The notes beneath the pieces are model-generated. The model saw nothing but the letters and a program-made list of their open reading frames with translations, did not search any database and had not been told where the DNA came from. A DNA stretch of 64,000 nt from Heterobilharzia americana (taxonomy: Eukaryota; Platyhelminthes; Trematoda; Strigeidida; Schistosomatidae), in assembly GCA_944470555.2 (NCBI GenBank), contig OX104127.1:45498934-45562933 (forward strand), read 5' to 3'. Numbering within the stretch: position 1 is the first letter of the stretch; each line of letters starts with the position of its first letter. Positions 1 to 11,917 of the stretch are shown here, piece by piece. Made by a program: the position numbers and the translations under genes.

Positions 1-639
<639 letters not shown>

Positions 640-1202
640 GCTTTTTTCTCCACAGTAATGTTTTTTCATCAACGTGATTTTATAATTTGGGATGAAATCG
701 GTTTTTGTAGCAGTATTTATATGAATGGTTTACTAGGGACTTGTTTTCAATCTTTTGCAACTTCATTTACGAGACCTAACTGTTAACCATATATACTTTG
801 TTATTGCTCATCAAGATTTTCTCTCGGCCATTAATACAAATAATTCTTCTTGTTCTATTACACTGTCGAAAGTGGCACCAAGTCAACATAAATTATGAGT
901 ATTTATTATACAAGCCCACAGCCTTTTCGCTGACGTTTACTTTCTTGTATTATTTATTATCAGTTCTTGGCGTTTGGTTTGGAAACCATAGTGATATTGC
1001 CATAACAACTATACTGGTTATTGCATTTTAGGAACATTATGGACTTTGTGACTTCAAATGAAAGTAATTCTTCCCTAAGTTAGTTCCATACGTCATCTAG
1101 CAGTTTGTAAGGCAAATTGTTTGTCTTTATTCAATACTCTGCAATCTATTTAGTTTAGCTGATTTCGACCAAAATGGAAGTGATGATTCTGCGCACCGAC
1201 AA
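640..1202. other. AT-rich sequence with no recognised feature
   Basis: One open frame at 798-1031 (+) encodes 77 hydrophobic residues, but it resembles no family I know and has no clear splice or start context. I treat the stretch as non-coding. Confidence 0.5.
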
Positions 1203-1245
1203 GGAATCCCACATTAGAATGAAACAGCTGTCCACTACTGGTTGG
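1203..1245 (+). mobile_element. Family 2 hammerhead-SINE fragment
   Basis: A short remnant carries the 3' half of the family 2 ribozyme: the GAAAC core, the palindrome CAGCTG and the cleavage-site GTCC. The CTGANGA half and the tRNA-like head are missing. Confidence 0.6.
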
Positions 1246-1284
1246 TGTTGAATGAAACAATACTGCACAGCCCACCTAAATGAT

Positions 1285-1660
1285 CACGTCACATCTCATT
1301 ATGTTTACCAGTTTGCGTGTGTGTGTGGCCACACATACATAGGGAGGAGTGATCGATTCATGCAGTTGAGGGTGGGAGAGCTGGTACCTAAAGAGCTTTA
1401 AGAACAGATGGAGTGTGGGTCTTTGATAAGCGCAGGTGGGAGAGACGACCCCTTTCATCTATAGCCAAACATATTATCAACAAATAAAGAACCTACATCA
1501 AGCGGGGTGTCCTGCCAACTGACTCCCACCATCTAACACGAGACTACAATGCAGCACAGAATCGCATCACTTCGCTTAGTGACCACATTCCAAGCTTTAT
1601 CAATAGACTCCGATCAGTGCTGAGCACTAAGAACTAGACAGACACATATGTCCAGCTGGA
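1285..1660 (+). pseudogene. Penelope-like element fragment, GIY-YIG C-terminus
   Basis: Read on the plus strand from about 1303, the sequence gives a cysteine-rich stretch CVCGHTYIGRS followed by a basic region ending near 1383. This is the start of the GIY-YIG endonuclease domain that ends the single protein of Penelope-like retroelements. In-frame stops follow at once, and the reading can be traced only loosely to about 1660. The copy is a dead 5'-truncated fossil. The same Cys-x-Cys subtype of GIY-YIG occurs at 20189-20758. The open frame on the opposite strand here is a shadow. Confidence 0.7.
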
Positions 1661-1689
1661 GTACATAATCTAGTCACACAAGGGGGTCA

Positions 1690-1860
1690 GTCATGGCCTG
1701 AATTACTTACTTGTCAATTCTCTGACTTGAGAACTCAGCGGTGAGGGTTTGGGGCACCTAAGGAACATGAAGATCCTGATGACCGCTTTCTGATGAGTGC
1801 CAACAGGCACGAAAACTAGGCAGGACAGGGCTTTTTGTAGATTAACCCTTGCAATCTAAT
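1690..1860 (+). mobile_element. Family 3 hammerhead-SINE, degenerate
   Basis: A tRNA-like half (the GGCCTGAAT A-box region and a weak B box) is followed by a hammerhead-like core: CTGATGA at 1790-1796, a perfect 5-bp stem II (GTGCC and GGCAC around an AACA loop, 1797-1810) and GAAA at 1811-1814. The CCTAGG palindrome expected next reads ACTAGG, and the cleavage-site T has become C, so this copy is probably inactive. It is related to copies at 10955, 17810, 43425 and 48590. Confidence 0.6.
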
Positions 1861-2481
1861 ACGCTTATTCACTGTCATATATGTGTGTTATATATCTAAA
1901 TTAACCCCTGGATGGTGACTGATATAACCATAAGGTTCTAAATGCTCAGTGCTATTAAGAAGCATAATGATGAAGTTTGTAATGTGATTACTAAGCCAAG
2001 TGACGTAACACTGAGCAGTGCAATTTATTCTACTGTCGAATGTTAAAAGTTAATCAATAGGGGGTTTCTTCCAAATTTCTGCTTTCTGCTTATAAGAAAC
2101 CTGTTAAATTTGCAAAATTAATTCAGACGGCTTTTTTCTACTCCAAAAAGTTGACTAGCTGAAGATTTCTGATAAAACTTCAGTTTGACTCATGTCCCAA
2201 GTATGCATTAACTTGTTAATTAGTGGAAATTCAAGGTTACTGGGTAAGTTTCATTCTCTGGATCATGAGTGCCGTCAAGTCCTCACCCTTTTCAAGAAGC
2301 GAACGAGGATACTTAAGTTTAATAACAATCAAGCAATACTTTAAAAATATGAGCATTACTGCAGTAGCTAACATTTTCATTGCCATCGAACTAAGAGCCC
2401 ATTTTTCCCTTCTGTACCATTTACTATGATTCAGTAGTTATCTTTACGTCTAGGAAAATAATTTCTAATCAGAATGTAGAA

Positions 2482-2605
2482 AGGGTTTCGAGTATCAGTA
2501 GGAGAAACATCACTCACATTGAGGTGCACATGCATCCAGTTGACGAGTCCCAAATAGAACGAACCGCGCGTCCTGGATTCTACTGCTAGTCACCAAGACC
2601 AATAT
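2482..2605 (+). mobile_element. Smα-like SINE, ribozyme half
   Basis: This holds the B-box region (GGTTTCGAGTATC), the spacer and the ribozyme. The hammerhead at 2534-2578 has stem I ATCCAG/CTGGAT and the CGCGCG palindrome. Two core positions are mutated: CTGACGA reads TTGACGA, and GAAA reads GAAC. It should not cleave. A TACTGCTAGTCACC tail follows. Confidence 0.85.
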
Positions 2606-2621
2606 AACATCACGAATGTCC

Positions 2622-2695
2622 GGCAGTATCGAGGCGTCTGCATAGGAGCTCATCTGCCAATAGGAGAGGTGGAGCGATTCGGCCTATATAGCAAC
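2622..2695 (+). mobile_element. Smα-like SINE head fragment
   Basis: This matches the 5' head shared by the fuller copies (GGCAGTATCGAGGC, then CATCTGCCAATAGGAG). It then diverges before the tRNA-like part. Confidence 0.7.
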
Positions 2696-2699
2696 AGGA

Positions 2700-3120
2700 A
2701 ATTACAAGTACCATAATGATAACTGTTGTAAGGCCCCAGTTTTGTACAAAGATTGTTATTGATCTGAACATTTTCACGTGTCATTCCCACACCATTTTTT
2801 ACGGTATGACTATAGCCTATTTTCTGCCCCCATTGCAGTATAAATCGCTGATTGGTTGATCGTACTCTTACTATGTCTGTGTCTCAAATTGAGGACAAGG
2901 TCATTTTTTCATGTGTGTACCTATTCACGTGTTTTGGGATTAATTATGATTATGATCTCGGGGTAATAAACTCTCCCATCATCCAGCTTCGGTCTCCTCT
3001 CTATTCGTCCCACGGTTGTAGTCAGTGGCTCTTGCGTACTAAGTTAGATGTCAGCTAAGCGTGAGTATTATATTCTTTCGGAATATATATAACCGTTGTC
3101 TTACGAAGATATAGCAATAA
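2700..3120. other. No recognised feature
   Basis: AT-rich sequence between two SINE copies. The open frame at 2852-3058 has no family resemblance that I can see. Confidence 0.4.
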
Positions 3121-3125
3121 AAACT

Positions 3126-3320
3126 GATACCCGTTGCACAAGAGGTGACCGTCGTGCCCCAGTAGCCTAGTGGATGACGCTGTGGCGTTTAGAGAGATGG
3201 ATAGTAGTTTACAGTCGCAGTGGGAACAACATCACCCACTTAGATGCAGGTACAACTAATTGAAGAGTCCCAGATAAAAAGAAACGCACACCCTGGATTC
3301 TACTGCTAGTCACTAAGATC
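3126..3320 (+). mobile_element. Smα-like SINE, nearly full tRNA + ribozyme unit
   Basis: The order is: pre-tRNA leader (ACCCGTTGCACAAGAGGTG), A box (GTAGCCTAGTGGATGACGC), a degenerate B box, GTGGGAACAACATCACCCAC, then the hammerhead region. The ribozyme core reads TTGAAGA instead of CTGANGA. GAAAC is kept, but the cleavage site reads ACC instead of GTC. Inactive by inspection. Confidence 0.85.
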
Positions 3321-3324
3321 AGTG

Positions 3325-3800
3325 TAACAAAACGTAGAACATTTGTACTGTGGTCGATCACATGTTAGTACTGAGATTCAGTATATGAATAGAACTTGAT
3401 CGCTCAACATCCTTCACATAAATTAATCTAACAAGCTTCTGTAATCTCAGACAACAACTGGAACATTCAAGAAATTCGAGTAGCACATAAAAGTTTTGTT
3501 CCTCACTTTCATGCTACATGCAAGAGAACATAGTAGAGTGAATATTTGAGTACTCAGTTTCTTGAGTCATTTATGCAGACTGATAGTTATTAAAACAAAA
3601 TTTGTCAAAATCCGTGTAAAATTGATGAGACCAACAAAAGTTATTAGATATATTAGGAAGCTACTTCACTCCAAGCGATGACATTAACTGTGTAGACACA
3701 TTATTATCCAAATTTTCCAAAGTCACAACAGATCAGCAGAAGACTGCTTAAATCCTGTGTAGAACGTCCTAATTTCAGGGTTCAATCAAGATGAAAGTGA
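3325..3800. other. No recognised feature
   Basis: AT-rich unique-looking sequence. I see no coding or repeat signal. Confidence 0.4.
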
Positions 3801-3807
3801 CTTGTGC

Positions 3808-4105
3808 GATGATGATGGATGGTGGCTGTCGCTGGAATCTAGGACGCGCGTCCTCTCTTATTTCGGGCTTGTCAGGTGGATTTACCTACCCCCAGTGAGC
3901 AGTGTTTTTCCCACTAAGACTGGAACTCGGGACCTATTGTTTCAAATACGAGAGCGTTATTCCCTAGACCACCGAGTCACGATAGTCACTTGTTGTGCGA
4001 CGGGCATATTTTATATGATGCTCCTTGTATTACCTTGTCGTTGAGTGTACCGATTTGATGGGTTCCTATTGACATATGAGCTTCCAATCTGATGCTTCAG
4101 TATGG
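3808..4105 (-). mobile_element. Smα-like SINE, full-length arrangement
   Basis: On the minus strand the order is head (4105 downwards), A box (GTGGTCTAGGGAATAACG), B box (CGAGTTCCAGTC), then ribozyme. The hammerhead half at about 3835-3890 keeps the CGCGCG palindrome and GTCC, but lost the GAAA block and carries CTGACAA, so it is dead. Together with the plus-strand ribozyme fragment just to the right it forms a head-to-head inverted pair. Confidence 0.85.
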
Positions 4106-4111
4106 ATTCAA

Positions 4112-4190
4112 TTTCCAATCCAGCTGACGAATCACGTGTAGGACGACACGCTCATCCTGAACTCTACAGCTTGCCACTATCCATCACTAG
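4112..4190 (+). mobile_element. Smα-like SINE ribozyme fragment
   Basis: The ribozyme half only: ATCCAG, then an intact CTGACGA. Stem II is poor, and GACA stands in place of GAAA. It abuts the head of the minus-strand copy at 3808-4105. Confidence 0.75.
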
Positions 4191-4194
4191 CTTT

Positions 4195-4645
4195 TCAATT
4201 CTAGCTATTGTTCAATGAAAACGAACGACATTATTTGGTTTACCCACCACAGTTTTGAAATGTATTACTCAGTATGCAAGTTATTCGACTGGCTTTTTTA
4301 ACTGTTTGGTTTAAGGCAGGGGTGATGTTTAATTTGACTAGGGCCTCAAAACATAGGTAAACGAATATAAGTAGTATACCTTCGTAAGGGTTAATGAATT
4401 ACATCTTCCACGCATTTCTAAGACCAGTACGATGAATTCAGTCGCTACTCTTAGTTTACTCGTAGTTAATTCCTATGGTGAATTCATAAGGCATTTTCAC
4501 TTATACTGGTCGATAAGATCGTTTTCAGCTATTGAGGTGCACATTGTTAATACCGATTCTCTGTTGTATTTAGGACTGGTTAAATTGGTAATTGGTTGAA
4601 GCAGCTTTATGGGTCATTGTACAACAATTCTATAAGATCAAATAC
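4195..4645. other. No recognised feature
   Basis: AT-rich sequence, nothing recognised. Confidence 0.4.
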
Positions 4646-4649
4646 GATA

Positions 4650-4780
4650 AACCATAGTGGTCTAGTGGAGAATGGTTTCGCGTTTGAAGCGATGAGCAGT
4701 GGGCTCCAGTCCCAGTGGGAACGTCCAAAATAGGACGAAACACGTGTCCTGAATCCCACTGCTAGTCATCAAGATGAATA
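4650..4780 (+). mobile_element. Smα-like SINE with internal deletion
   Basis: The A box (GTGGTCTAGTGGAGAATGG) and B-box region (GGGCTCCAGTCCC) are present. The sequence then jumps to the second half of the ribozyme (AATAGGACGAAACACGTGTCC). The strand carrying CTGANGA has been lost by deletion. Confidence 0.8.
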
Positions 4781-4784
4781 CAAT

Positions 4785-5830
4785 ATATATATCTTAAGGC
4801 TGTCTAGTTGAATTCGTCGCATAACATGATACATAAAGTATATAACTAGCCCTGTTGTCAGTAGTCAGTATTTGACTTTCCTGGCTCTACCTGTTTCATA
4901 GTTCTGCTGTTGAATTTTGCTATATATCGTCAAAAGTTATGAAAAATTGTATGGAGCAGAAAAAACAGTATGGTATTCTTTTACCTCAGGTGTTCACACC
5001 GTCTATTTTCAGCCATGATTAATTTTAATACTCAATATAAGAATGGATATATTTACTCGACTAGGTAGAGTTAACAAAGAAAAGATTGATTGGGAAAAGA
5101 GATGTACTGAAATGATGTTACCTTGTCAAAAGAAGCTGAATTAAAGAAGCTAGAAAGCTTGATGATGCACTGCTTATTCATAGTATAAATGAATAAATAT
5201 TCTAAAAATTTAGATAGAGACAAAAAATTTCTACAAAGGGAAAAATTACACTATAGATTAAACGGGTATTATGGAAAAAATTTCCGCCCACATAAATTAT
5301 AATAAGCGGTAAAAAAAAGGAAGCATTAAAAAAGGGAGGGTTTATGTTATTATGTAACAAGAAGAGCTTTTTACAGCACTAGTGACAGCTTGATAACTAC
5401 CTGCTGCTGAATACCTAGATTTCATCTGACTTCATTGAAGCGGATTACTTCAAAGATATGCTTCGAGCTAGAATTCAGTTGAACGACAATTATTGTGTAT
5501 GATGTGTGGACTTCAATATCCTGTCTACAATCACATCGGTGACTAATATAAGGACTAATGAATAAATATACTCTTTTAATTCACAGATTCTCCTAAAGAT
5601 GCTCAGGAATACTATCAGAGATTCTTGTAGCTGTTCCCTCATTGTCTACACATTGACATGCGGATATCAATAGATAAACATAATTGAAAGCAACTTGAAA
5701 ACTAAACTTGGCCACTTTTAACTCTCCTATTGAACAGTATATATGGCACGATAAAAGAAGGTGGGCAGCTGAGTGCATCACCAGTAACGCTAAAAAAATG
5801 ATTATTTTCTTCCGTTGGTCACTGAATTAT
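4785..5830. other. Gene-free AT-rich stretch
   Basis: No domain, tRNA or repeat that I recognise. Small open frames (for example 5593-5781 minus) have no support. Confidence 0.4.
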
Positions 5831-5834
5831 GACT

Positions 5835-6070
5835 ATAATTTTGACTGTCTGAGATAGCCATGGTTTGGCAGATTAGTATTGATGCCATGTGATGATTGAA
5901 GGTGAAAAGAAAGTTTGGACTCCATCGGGATTCAGACCACCGGCCACCGGATCCCCGACTAAGTGCTCTACCAACCAAGGTACGAGATCCGAATGCCGAC
6001 CAAATTTTTATTTGACTTCAATCACCCAGGTCTTGTCCGACTACCATATGAATTCGTGACGTGTTACTAC
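5835..6070 (-). mobile_element. tRNA-like SINE (family 4, no ribozyme)
   Basis: The minus strand shows a tRNA-like core with an A-box region (TTGGTTGGTAGAGCAC) and a B box (GTCTGAATCCCG). It is followed by the family's tail, which on the plus strand reads ACTGTCTGAGATAGCC and GATGATTGAAGGTGAAA. The leader side (plus strand ATTTGACTTCAATCACCCAGG) matches the leader of the copy at 12388. No hammerhead core follows the tRNA-like part. Confidence 0.75.
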
Positions 6071-7475
6071 CACTTGATCCTTCCCACATTGATGGATTTC
6101 AAAAGCCGTGTTTTATTATATAAATCCACTAAATAACGTTATCAATAAATAACAGCTGTTGGTGTTTTAACAAACACCTTAGTATATCTGGCTGGTTCCT
6201 TATTGCCTTTCAAAAAATTGCGCCATCCAGTGGTAGTTTCATTTCATGCTGCAGAATCAACCCGCTGCTCATGGTATGACCACTTCACAAGCATAGAGGT
6301 TAAGCGTAAATTCGTGGGTAAAAGAGGTAAGGTAGTTTATGAATCTGTTGTGATCAGGATTCGTTACAAGTGTAAGTCAAAGTAAGGTTGGTTTGTAAGA
6401 AAGCGTGGAGTGACCAGATTAAGAAGTGTTACCGGTCCATGTGACCTTTATGTCATGACTTAAGTTGTGTAGGAGAATGTAGGCTTTCAGGCCAGTGTTC
6501 GTATGGCAACCGAACTCGATTGTTAGAGACTCTAGAATCCACAGCAATGATATAGATCTATCCAAGCCATATCTTGGTCTTAATTATTACATTATATTTC
6601 GTTGCAAGTTTTAACTCCCCTTTCTCAACCATATTATTTTCATGACTTAATTTACTTATTGTGAGATGTGACAATATTGCCTGTAACACAGTAACACTGT
6701 CTAAGGTTGATACTAACTAACGGCTGAATCAATCACTGCACGGTAACATGTGCTCAGTTGCTGTTCAGTGCTAGAGTCAAGTGATTCAAGTGCAAAATAT
6801 AGGCAGTTTACTTTGATATCTCCTGTTCTCAATATAACATGTTTAATAATAACATATGAAAGAAAATCGTGAATCCAGGTTCCTAATTCAGTCATTTTTA
6901 ACATAGTGCCGATTATACTTGCTATGAACTGGTGTTTTGCGTGCATATGAACTTATCTTTTTGACCATTTTGAATAAATAAGATGTTATTCAGAGGATTA
7001 CTCCTTATGATGAACAGCAGAAAAAGGATGAGGAGATCATGTTAACTTTACAGCATATTTTATAAAATTTTGATGTTTGAAATGATTAGGGTTGAGTTTA
7101 TATCTCAATGGCAGTAGCAACAGTCAGTAAGTAAGGTAATACTAATTATTTGCGTTTATTTCTTCGTCATTAGATTCATTATACTGTACATAAATCTTCT
7201 CATCACTGAAATACTACTGTAAACCTTATCCACAGATAATTGATAAACTCAAACTAACTCAAAATGATTAAAGTTGTACAAATTGACTGATGTTCATATC
7301 GAAATTATTTGTGGAATAAAAATACTCTCCCTTTTATTCGTTCAGCTTATCGTCTCATGTTGATGAGTAGAGTTTTCATCTTTTATCTTCTAATTATTTT
7401 CTGAGATTCAGTATTTATCGATCCCTATACCACCTCAGGATCAGAAAAACAAGACAGGCGTTCATTAATCTGAAA
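6071..7475. other. Gene-free stretch with one unrecognised small frame
   Basis: At 6203-6385 (+) there is a 60-codon, lysine/arginine-rich frame that I do not recognise. It is too short and isolated to call a gene. The rest is AT-rich with no visible repeat. Confidence 0.4.
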
Positions 7476-7478
7476 TTA

Positions 7479-8022
7479 GTGTGGAAATCTATTGCCCTGC
7501 GCTGCACTGCACTCAGTATAAAAACGAGATCCAGATTTTCAATACTAATTCAGTCAATTCAGTGCTTCTATGTGATGGTTCAGAGACTTGGCACGTTACG
7601 AAAAGCATTTCTGAAAAACTGCAGACACATCAACAGCTGCTGCCTACGCTCACTCGATGCTGAAGATCAGATGATCAGGAAGAACAGGCAACAAGGAACT
7701 CTGTCTGGGAATGAACCAACCAAGAACCTACCACCCAACAAATATGCAGAAGAAAGTGGAGATGGGTTGGACTGAACGTATACCGAGAAAACCACTTGGG
7801 GACATCACGAGCCAGGCCGTGAAGTGGAACCCAAACGGGAGACGACGAGTTCGGTGTCCGAGGGTGACATGGAATGAGGTTGTATGAGGAATAAATGTAA
7901 GTTTATGGGGAGTCGTGGAGCCAGGTTGAAAAGACTGGAGAGAAGAGAGTGAAATGGCGATGTGCTACTGAAGCCCTATGTTCCGCTAGGAACCCAAGAG
8001 ATAAATAATGATAATGATAATT
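7479..8022 (+). pseudogene. RTE-clade LINE 3' end (SR2-like), 5'-truncated
   Basis: Across several frames the translation gives the C-terminal tail of an SR2-like RTE protein: a region beginning with isoleucine and phenylalanine around 7530, then SETWHVTKS, a Trp/Arg-rich block (EVEMGWTERIPRK), PNGRRRVRCP, and a final stretch before the 3' terminus near GAAGCCCTATGTTCCGCTAGG. A short AT-rich tail (ATAATGATAATGATAA) ends the element, as expected of RTE elements. The reading frame is broken by frameshifts. It is homologous to the 3' parts at 53790-54640 (-) and 58615-59365 (+), but clearly more diverged. Confidence 0.85.
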
Positions 8023-8089
8023 ACCACCCACTTGGTGACATTTATTGATATGTCAAGATCTCAGAAGTAAAGACGTTTTAGTTGGTCAC

Positions 8090-8310
8090 TGCTTACCTCA
8101 TCGCACAATGTTAGCTGGAGTAGGTTCAGGTCGGTAAAAGGTTAGGGAGATTCGACTACAACATCACATCAATCCCTGGAGTTTGTGCTGTGTGGGGAAA
8201 CGTAGACTTTCCAGTTGGGGTCCATGCGACAGCAGAAACCACTGGCGAGAGACTCTAAGTGATATGGCTCAAAATAGATCTCGGTCGCGCAGATGTATCC
8301 GCACATTATA
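8090..8310 (+). pseudogene. RTE-clade LINE C-terminus (SR3/Perere-3-like)
   Basis: The plus strand encodes, with stops, the terminal block HRTMLAGVGSG ... SSWGPCDSRNHWRETLSDM ... RCIRTLYS. The same block occurs in better condition on the minus strand at 23836-24078. It is the extreme C-terminus of the SR3/Perere-3-type RTE protein. It lies directly after the SR2-like tail, so one element landed next to or in the other. Confidence 0.75.
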
Positions 8311-8629
8311 CTCATTTAAATCATTATGCTGAATTCAGTATTTTCTAATTCCTCTTTGCTATCTTGTCATAACTTTCTAGTACTTTTCAACACGTTTTTC
8401 ATTATTTCTCTATCTTTCATCTTGCTGGATTCTGGCTTGATTTGGTGTTGTGAGGTGTATTGCTACGCAGTAGTGCGTGGTACTATTTTGATCTCATCTA
8501 TCTGTCTTTAGTTAACAGGAATAGTGTTTGTCAAAGGTAATGTGTACTAATTGTTTCACTTTTTGCTGTTGAGTAAGTTCAATGTAGTAACTACTGATAT
8601 ATGGGTATCATGATTGAAGTTGGAACTAT

Positions 8630-9590
8630 TCACAAAAGAAGAAAAAGAGGAAAATAACGAAATTTCGTTTTTAGACGTTCTTCTCAGTGGAACGCATGAT
8701 GGAACCTTATATACTCAAGTGTACAGGAATATGATGCACAGAGTCTAAGTTTTGAGTGACAGCAGTAACAACTAGACACCTAATAATAAGAGTTATGCAT
8801 AAACACTAATCATACATGCCGAGATGCATTACAGCACTGAACAGTTACGGAAGTCAGGAGGAAACCACCTTTGCAAAATGTTTTAAACCACTAACTATCC
8901 AATCGACTTCATCAAGAAATGCATATCAACAGAAAATAGATCAGGACAATTACAAAACCTATAAAAAGAATCACTTTACTATATACTAAAGATGTTTCAG
9001 GGACCACCAAAAGACTGATTCATATAGTCGGTATCAGAGTGGCACACAGAACAGCAAAGCACTTTATACAAGCTAAAGCATCCATTTCACAAAGAGAACA
9101 AGACGAATATGTTCTAGAAAATTAGTTAGAAAGACTGTCAGTATCACTATCCATAACAATCTGGTTGTCGAATAGCTCAAACAATTTATGAGCATCAACT
9201 AGCAGTCAAATGACATGATATACCTCCATTGATGATGAACACAACCCCACTTTGATTAGGACAATGTGGAAATGCTACAGCAAACATGCTAAAGAAATGC
9301 AAGCGAGTTCCTGAAGCATCGTACTCCAATCAAATGGTGATGAGTAGACACATGGACATTGACGCAATAAACTCACTACGAAGAACAGTCAACTGGAAAT
9401 CAGTCAAGCAAGTCAATAGTCAGATATTAGGTCAGTGGCGTAGGCCAAGTGATAGCAATTATAAAAGTAAGTCTCTGGTAAAAAAAAGAGAGACAGGTCA
9501 CTCTTACGCACTCGCCAATAAATCTCAAGGTCGGGTAAATTTTCTTCACAGACATTCATCCAACTAGAAAATGCTTCATATATTTATGAA
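8630..9590 (+). pseudogene. Penelope-like element fragment, RT end to C-terminus
   Basis: The start reads EISFLDVLLSGTHDGTLYTQVYRN, the block that follows the reverse-transcriptase palm in Penelope-like proteins. Scattered stops come next. The trailing segment at 9286-9567 (LKKCKRVPEASYSNQMVMSR) matches the C-terminal end after the GIY-YIG domain. The linker and GIY-YIG core are recognisable only as short pieces, so this is an old copy broken in many places. Other PLE fossils lie at 1285, 17250, 19985, 22640 (-), 29040, 31800 (-) and 59640 (-). Confidence 0.75.
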
Positions 9591-9594
9591 GTGA

Positions 9595-10105
9595 ATGTTA
9601 CTGAAATAGCCTAGACTGGTGATGAAACATCCAAGAACAGACTTCTAAGATCAAGCTATTTGACTCAATTGACCAAGAAATCCCTAATTTATCCTTTAGT
9701 CATTGAAGCTTTTTCTAACTGTCGTATGGTTAGTGTGTAACTGTCTGTTTACAATCACACTAACTACTCAACGAAATCTCGTTGATCCAGATCCAAAGTA
9801 GGCTAACAATTTACTGACCAGACTGAGAGAGTTTTACTTGAAAGAGTGTTCTTAACTTATGGGTAATTACTACTTCAATGAAATTTATCAGTTATTTCTC
9901 AACTTATCCATTTAATATTAATGACCTTTAGAACTAATTCAGTGAATTATTGCACACAGTAATGATATTACATAGTTTGAACGAATCCTGATTAACCATG
10001 GACTGGATGGTTTGGAAAATCTTGGGCACTGAGTTAGTAATGATTCATTGTGTAAGGTGGACTCTACCTGTGTAATCTTAGTCCTTATTATTAAAATGAA
10101 CTTAC
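9595..10105. other. No recognised feature
   Basis: AT-rich sequence between a PLE fossil and an Smα head fragment. Confidence 0.4.
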
Positions 10106-10109
10106 TGGT

Positions 10110-10202
10110 TATATCAAGGTATTCACGCAGAAGCTCATATGCCAATAGCGAGTGAACAACTCAGTCCAAGACCAGTCAACGATGGGAAATAACAAGTCAC
10201 AA
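10110..10202 (+). mobile_element. Smα-like SINE head fragment
   Basis: This matches the head of the fuller copies: ATATCAAGGTATTCACGCAG, CATATGCCAATAGCG, CAGTCAACGATGGGAAATAA. It stops before the tRNA-like part. Confidence 0.7.
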
Positions 10203-10535
10203 AAACAGTTCTTATGAACGTTGACAAAATGACAGCGTTTACTAGATTTGACAGACTTCTAATTCAAACTGTACTTAATATATACAGATTGCTACTTTTG
10301 ACCCCAGCGTTGATCTTGGCTATTAACGTAAGCAGCCAACTTTAGAATCCTAGCAATGACAAGTCATCATCTTCTGTGACATTTACGACTCTAAAGTATC
10401 CACAAAAACACAAGCACTGTCCTACAGTATGGAAGTTTTTAGTGATGTGCAGTAAATAAAAGACTCCTGTTCATTATCAATTAAGTAGTGTTTGGGGCAA
10501 ATATCTAGTGAAGTGTAATTCTAAACTCTCTAAAG

Positions 10536-10826
10536 TTAAGTTGGTATTCATCATGGACTGACAGCAGTTGGGGAAACGTTGGAAACCTAAGAGCACTAGA
10601 CAGCTGTTTCATCCTAATGTGAGATTTTTCAGCAGAGTGCACCTGTAAGCCGGCCAGGGACTAAACCCAGGACCTTCAGAATCCGTGACCAGCACGTTAC
10701 CATTAAGCCGCTGAATTGGAATCCAGTTGTCCATATTTTCAACTTCCGTCAGTTCACGACATAGCGCGACCATCACCCAATGTCATCGTTTAGTAGTTGT
10801 CATCATGGCCACCAGGTTATTTAAGT
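10536..10826 (-). mobile_element. Family 2 hammerhead-SINE, full arrangement
   Basis: On the minus strand the leader runs from 10826 (TGGTGGCCATGATGAC), followed by a tRNA-like A box (GCGGCTTAATGGTAACGTGC) and B box (GGGTTTAGTCCC). The ribozyme half has CTGAAAA in place of CTGANGA, GAAACAGCTGTC intact, and a tail ending ATGAATACCAACTT. The G8-type change in the core should inactivate cleavage. Confidence 0.8.
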
Positions 10827-10954
10827 AGTAAAGTGTGGAAAATAAGAGCTATCAAACGGTTAGATCAGTTAGTAATATGCCTCATGCATAAGTCGCGTTA
10901 ACAGTCTTCATGCCACTTACGACATAAAGCAGATCGCATATCATGGTCAGAATG

Positions 10955-11160
10955 TGTGAGTCGGTTGGAGGCAGTCGGTAGGAAGCCCTGGACCTAGGTT
11001 TAGTGCTTGATGGCACTCGTCAAAAAAGTATCTCTGCAACCCCGACGGAACTGATGTCACGCCTGAGATTCGAAACCACGTCACCTAGTGTTGTAGTCAG
11101 CGACTTTACCACTGTGTTATTCGGGCCGCGACTGACTTCCTGTAGGACTGGGTTACATAT
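10955..11160 (-). mobile_element. Family 3 hammerhead-SINE
   Basis: On the minus strand: A box (CCGAATAACACAGTGGTAAAG), B box (GTGGTTTCGAATCTC), then a hammerhead-like core TGACGA-GTGCC-ATCAA-GCACT-AAA and the intact palindrome CCTAGG followed by TCC. The first core C is T, and GAAA reads TAAA, so the copy is probably dead. It is the best evidence for the family 3 palindrome. Its tRNA end abuts the palindrome at 11164-11428. Confidence 0.65.
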
Positions 11161-11163
11161 ATT

Positions 11164-11428
11164 GATTGTTCACAGGAGAGCAACCAATTTCATGACGCCT
11201 CGTCCTGAGTGCAGACTAAAGCCTATCGATCATATTTACAATGTCGCCACCAAGCTAGGAGGCTCAGCATCGTAGTGCCGACTGAATCCAATCAACTAAC
11301 ATCTACTAATCTGCACTGCGATGCTGAGCCTCCTAGCTTGGTGGTCACATTGCAAGATATGATCGATAGGCTTCAGTCTGCACTCAGGACGAAGCAACAT
11401 GAAATTGGTTACTCTCCCGTGAACAATC
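11164..11428. repeat. Long palindrome (two arms of about 115 bases)
   Basis: The left arm 11164-11278 and right arm 11313-11428 are reverse complements with a handful of mismatches and small indels, around a 34-base spacer. Arm landmarks are GATTGTTCAC at the outer edge, CTATCGATCATAT in the middle and the CAAGCTAGGAGGCTCAGCAT block near the spacer. Open frames through it are mirror artefacts. Confidence 0.95.
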
Positions 11429-11439
11429 AATGCACAGTC

Positions 11440-11915
11440 TGAATATTTTTCTTTTTAATCGAAACCATTTTCACTACTGACTGTGTATTTTGCGAAAGAT
11501 TTGATGGGTTTAGTAAACAAACTCTGCATTTCAATAGTACACTTTAGATTTTAACCGATGTCTAAGCTGAAGATGTGATCAGTTCACATTGTTCGGAAAG
11601 CAAGAAGAATTGGTGACTGTTATTCCTCCAAAAAGAAAGATAAATCATAAGGCTTTAGTAAATATGTTCACTCGACAGAAATAATTATGGTATACGTAAT
11701 TTGTTTGAATCGTGTTAGGTAACTGGGCAACATATTTCAGACAGTTTGACCACACAGATACTTGTGTTAGATATTTACATGGGGGGTGTTAAGAGTTCTA
11801 CTGGCTTCAGAATAAACCATCAAGTGGTTGGGAAAGAAAACTGAATCATCAGATGGAACTGGGGCTAGTAATAAACGTGCAGCATCCTTAATTGTGTAAT
11901 ATGTTATTGTAACAG
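11440..11915. other. No recognised feature
   Basis: AT-rich sequence, nothing recognised. Confidence 0.4.
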
Positions 11916-11917
11916 GA

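Noticed and set aside
6203..6385. 60-codon basic frame as a small gene
   Set aside because: No homology that I recognise, no splice or promoter context, and length expected by chance.
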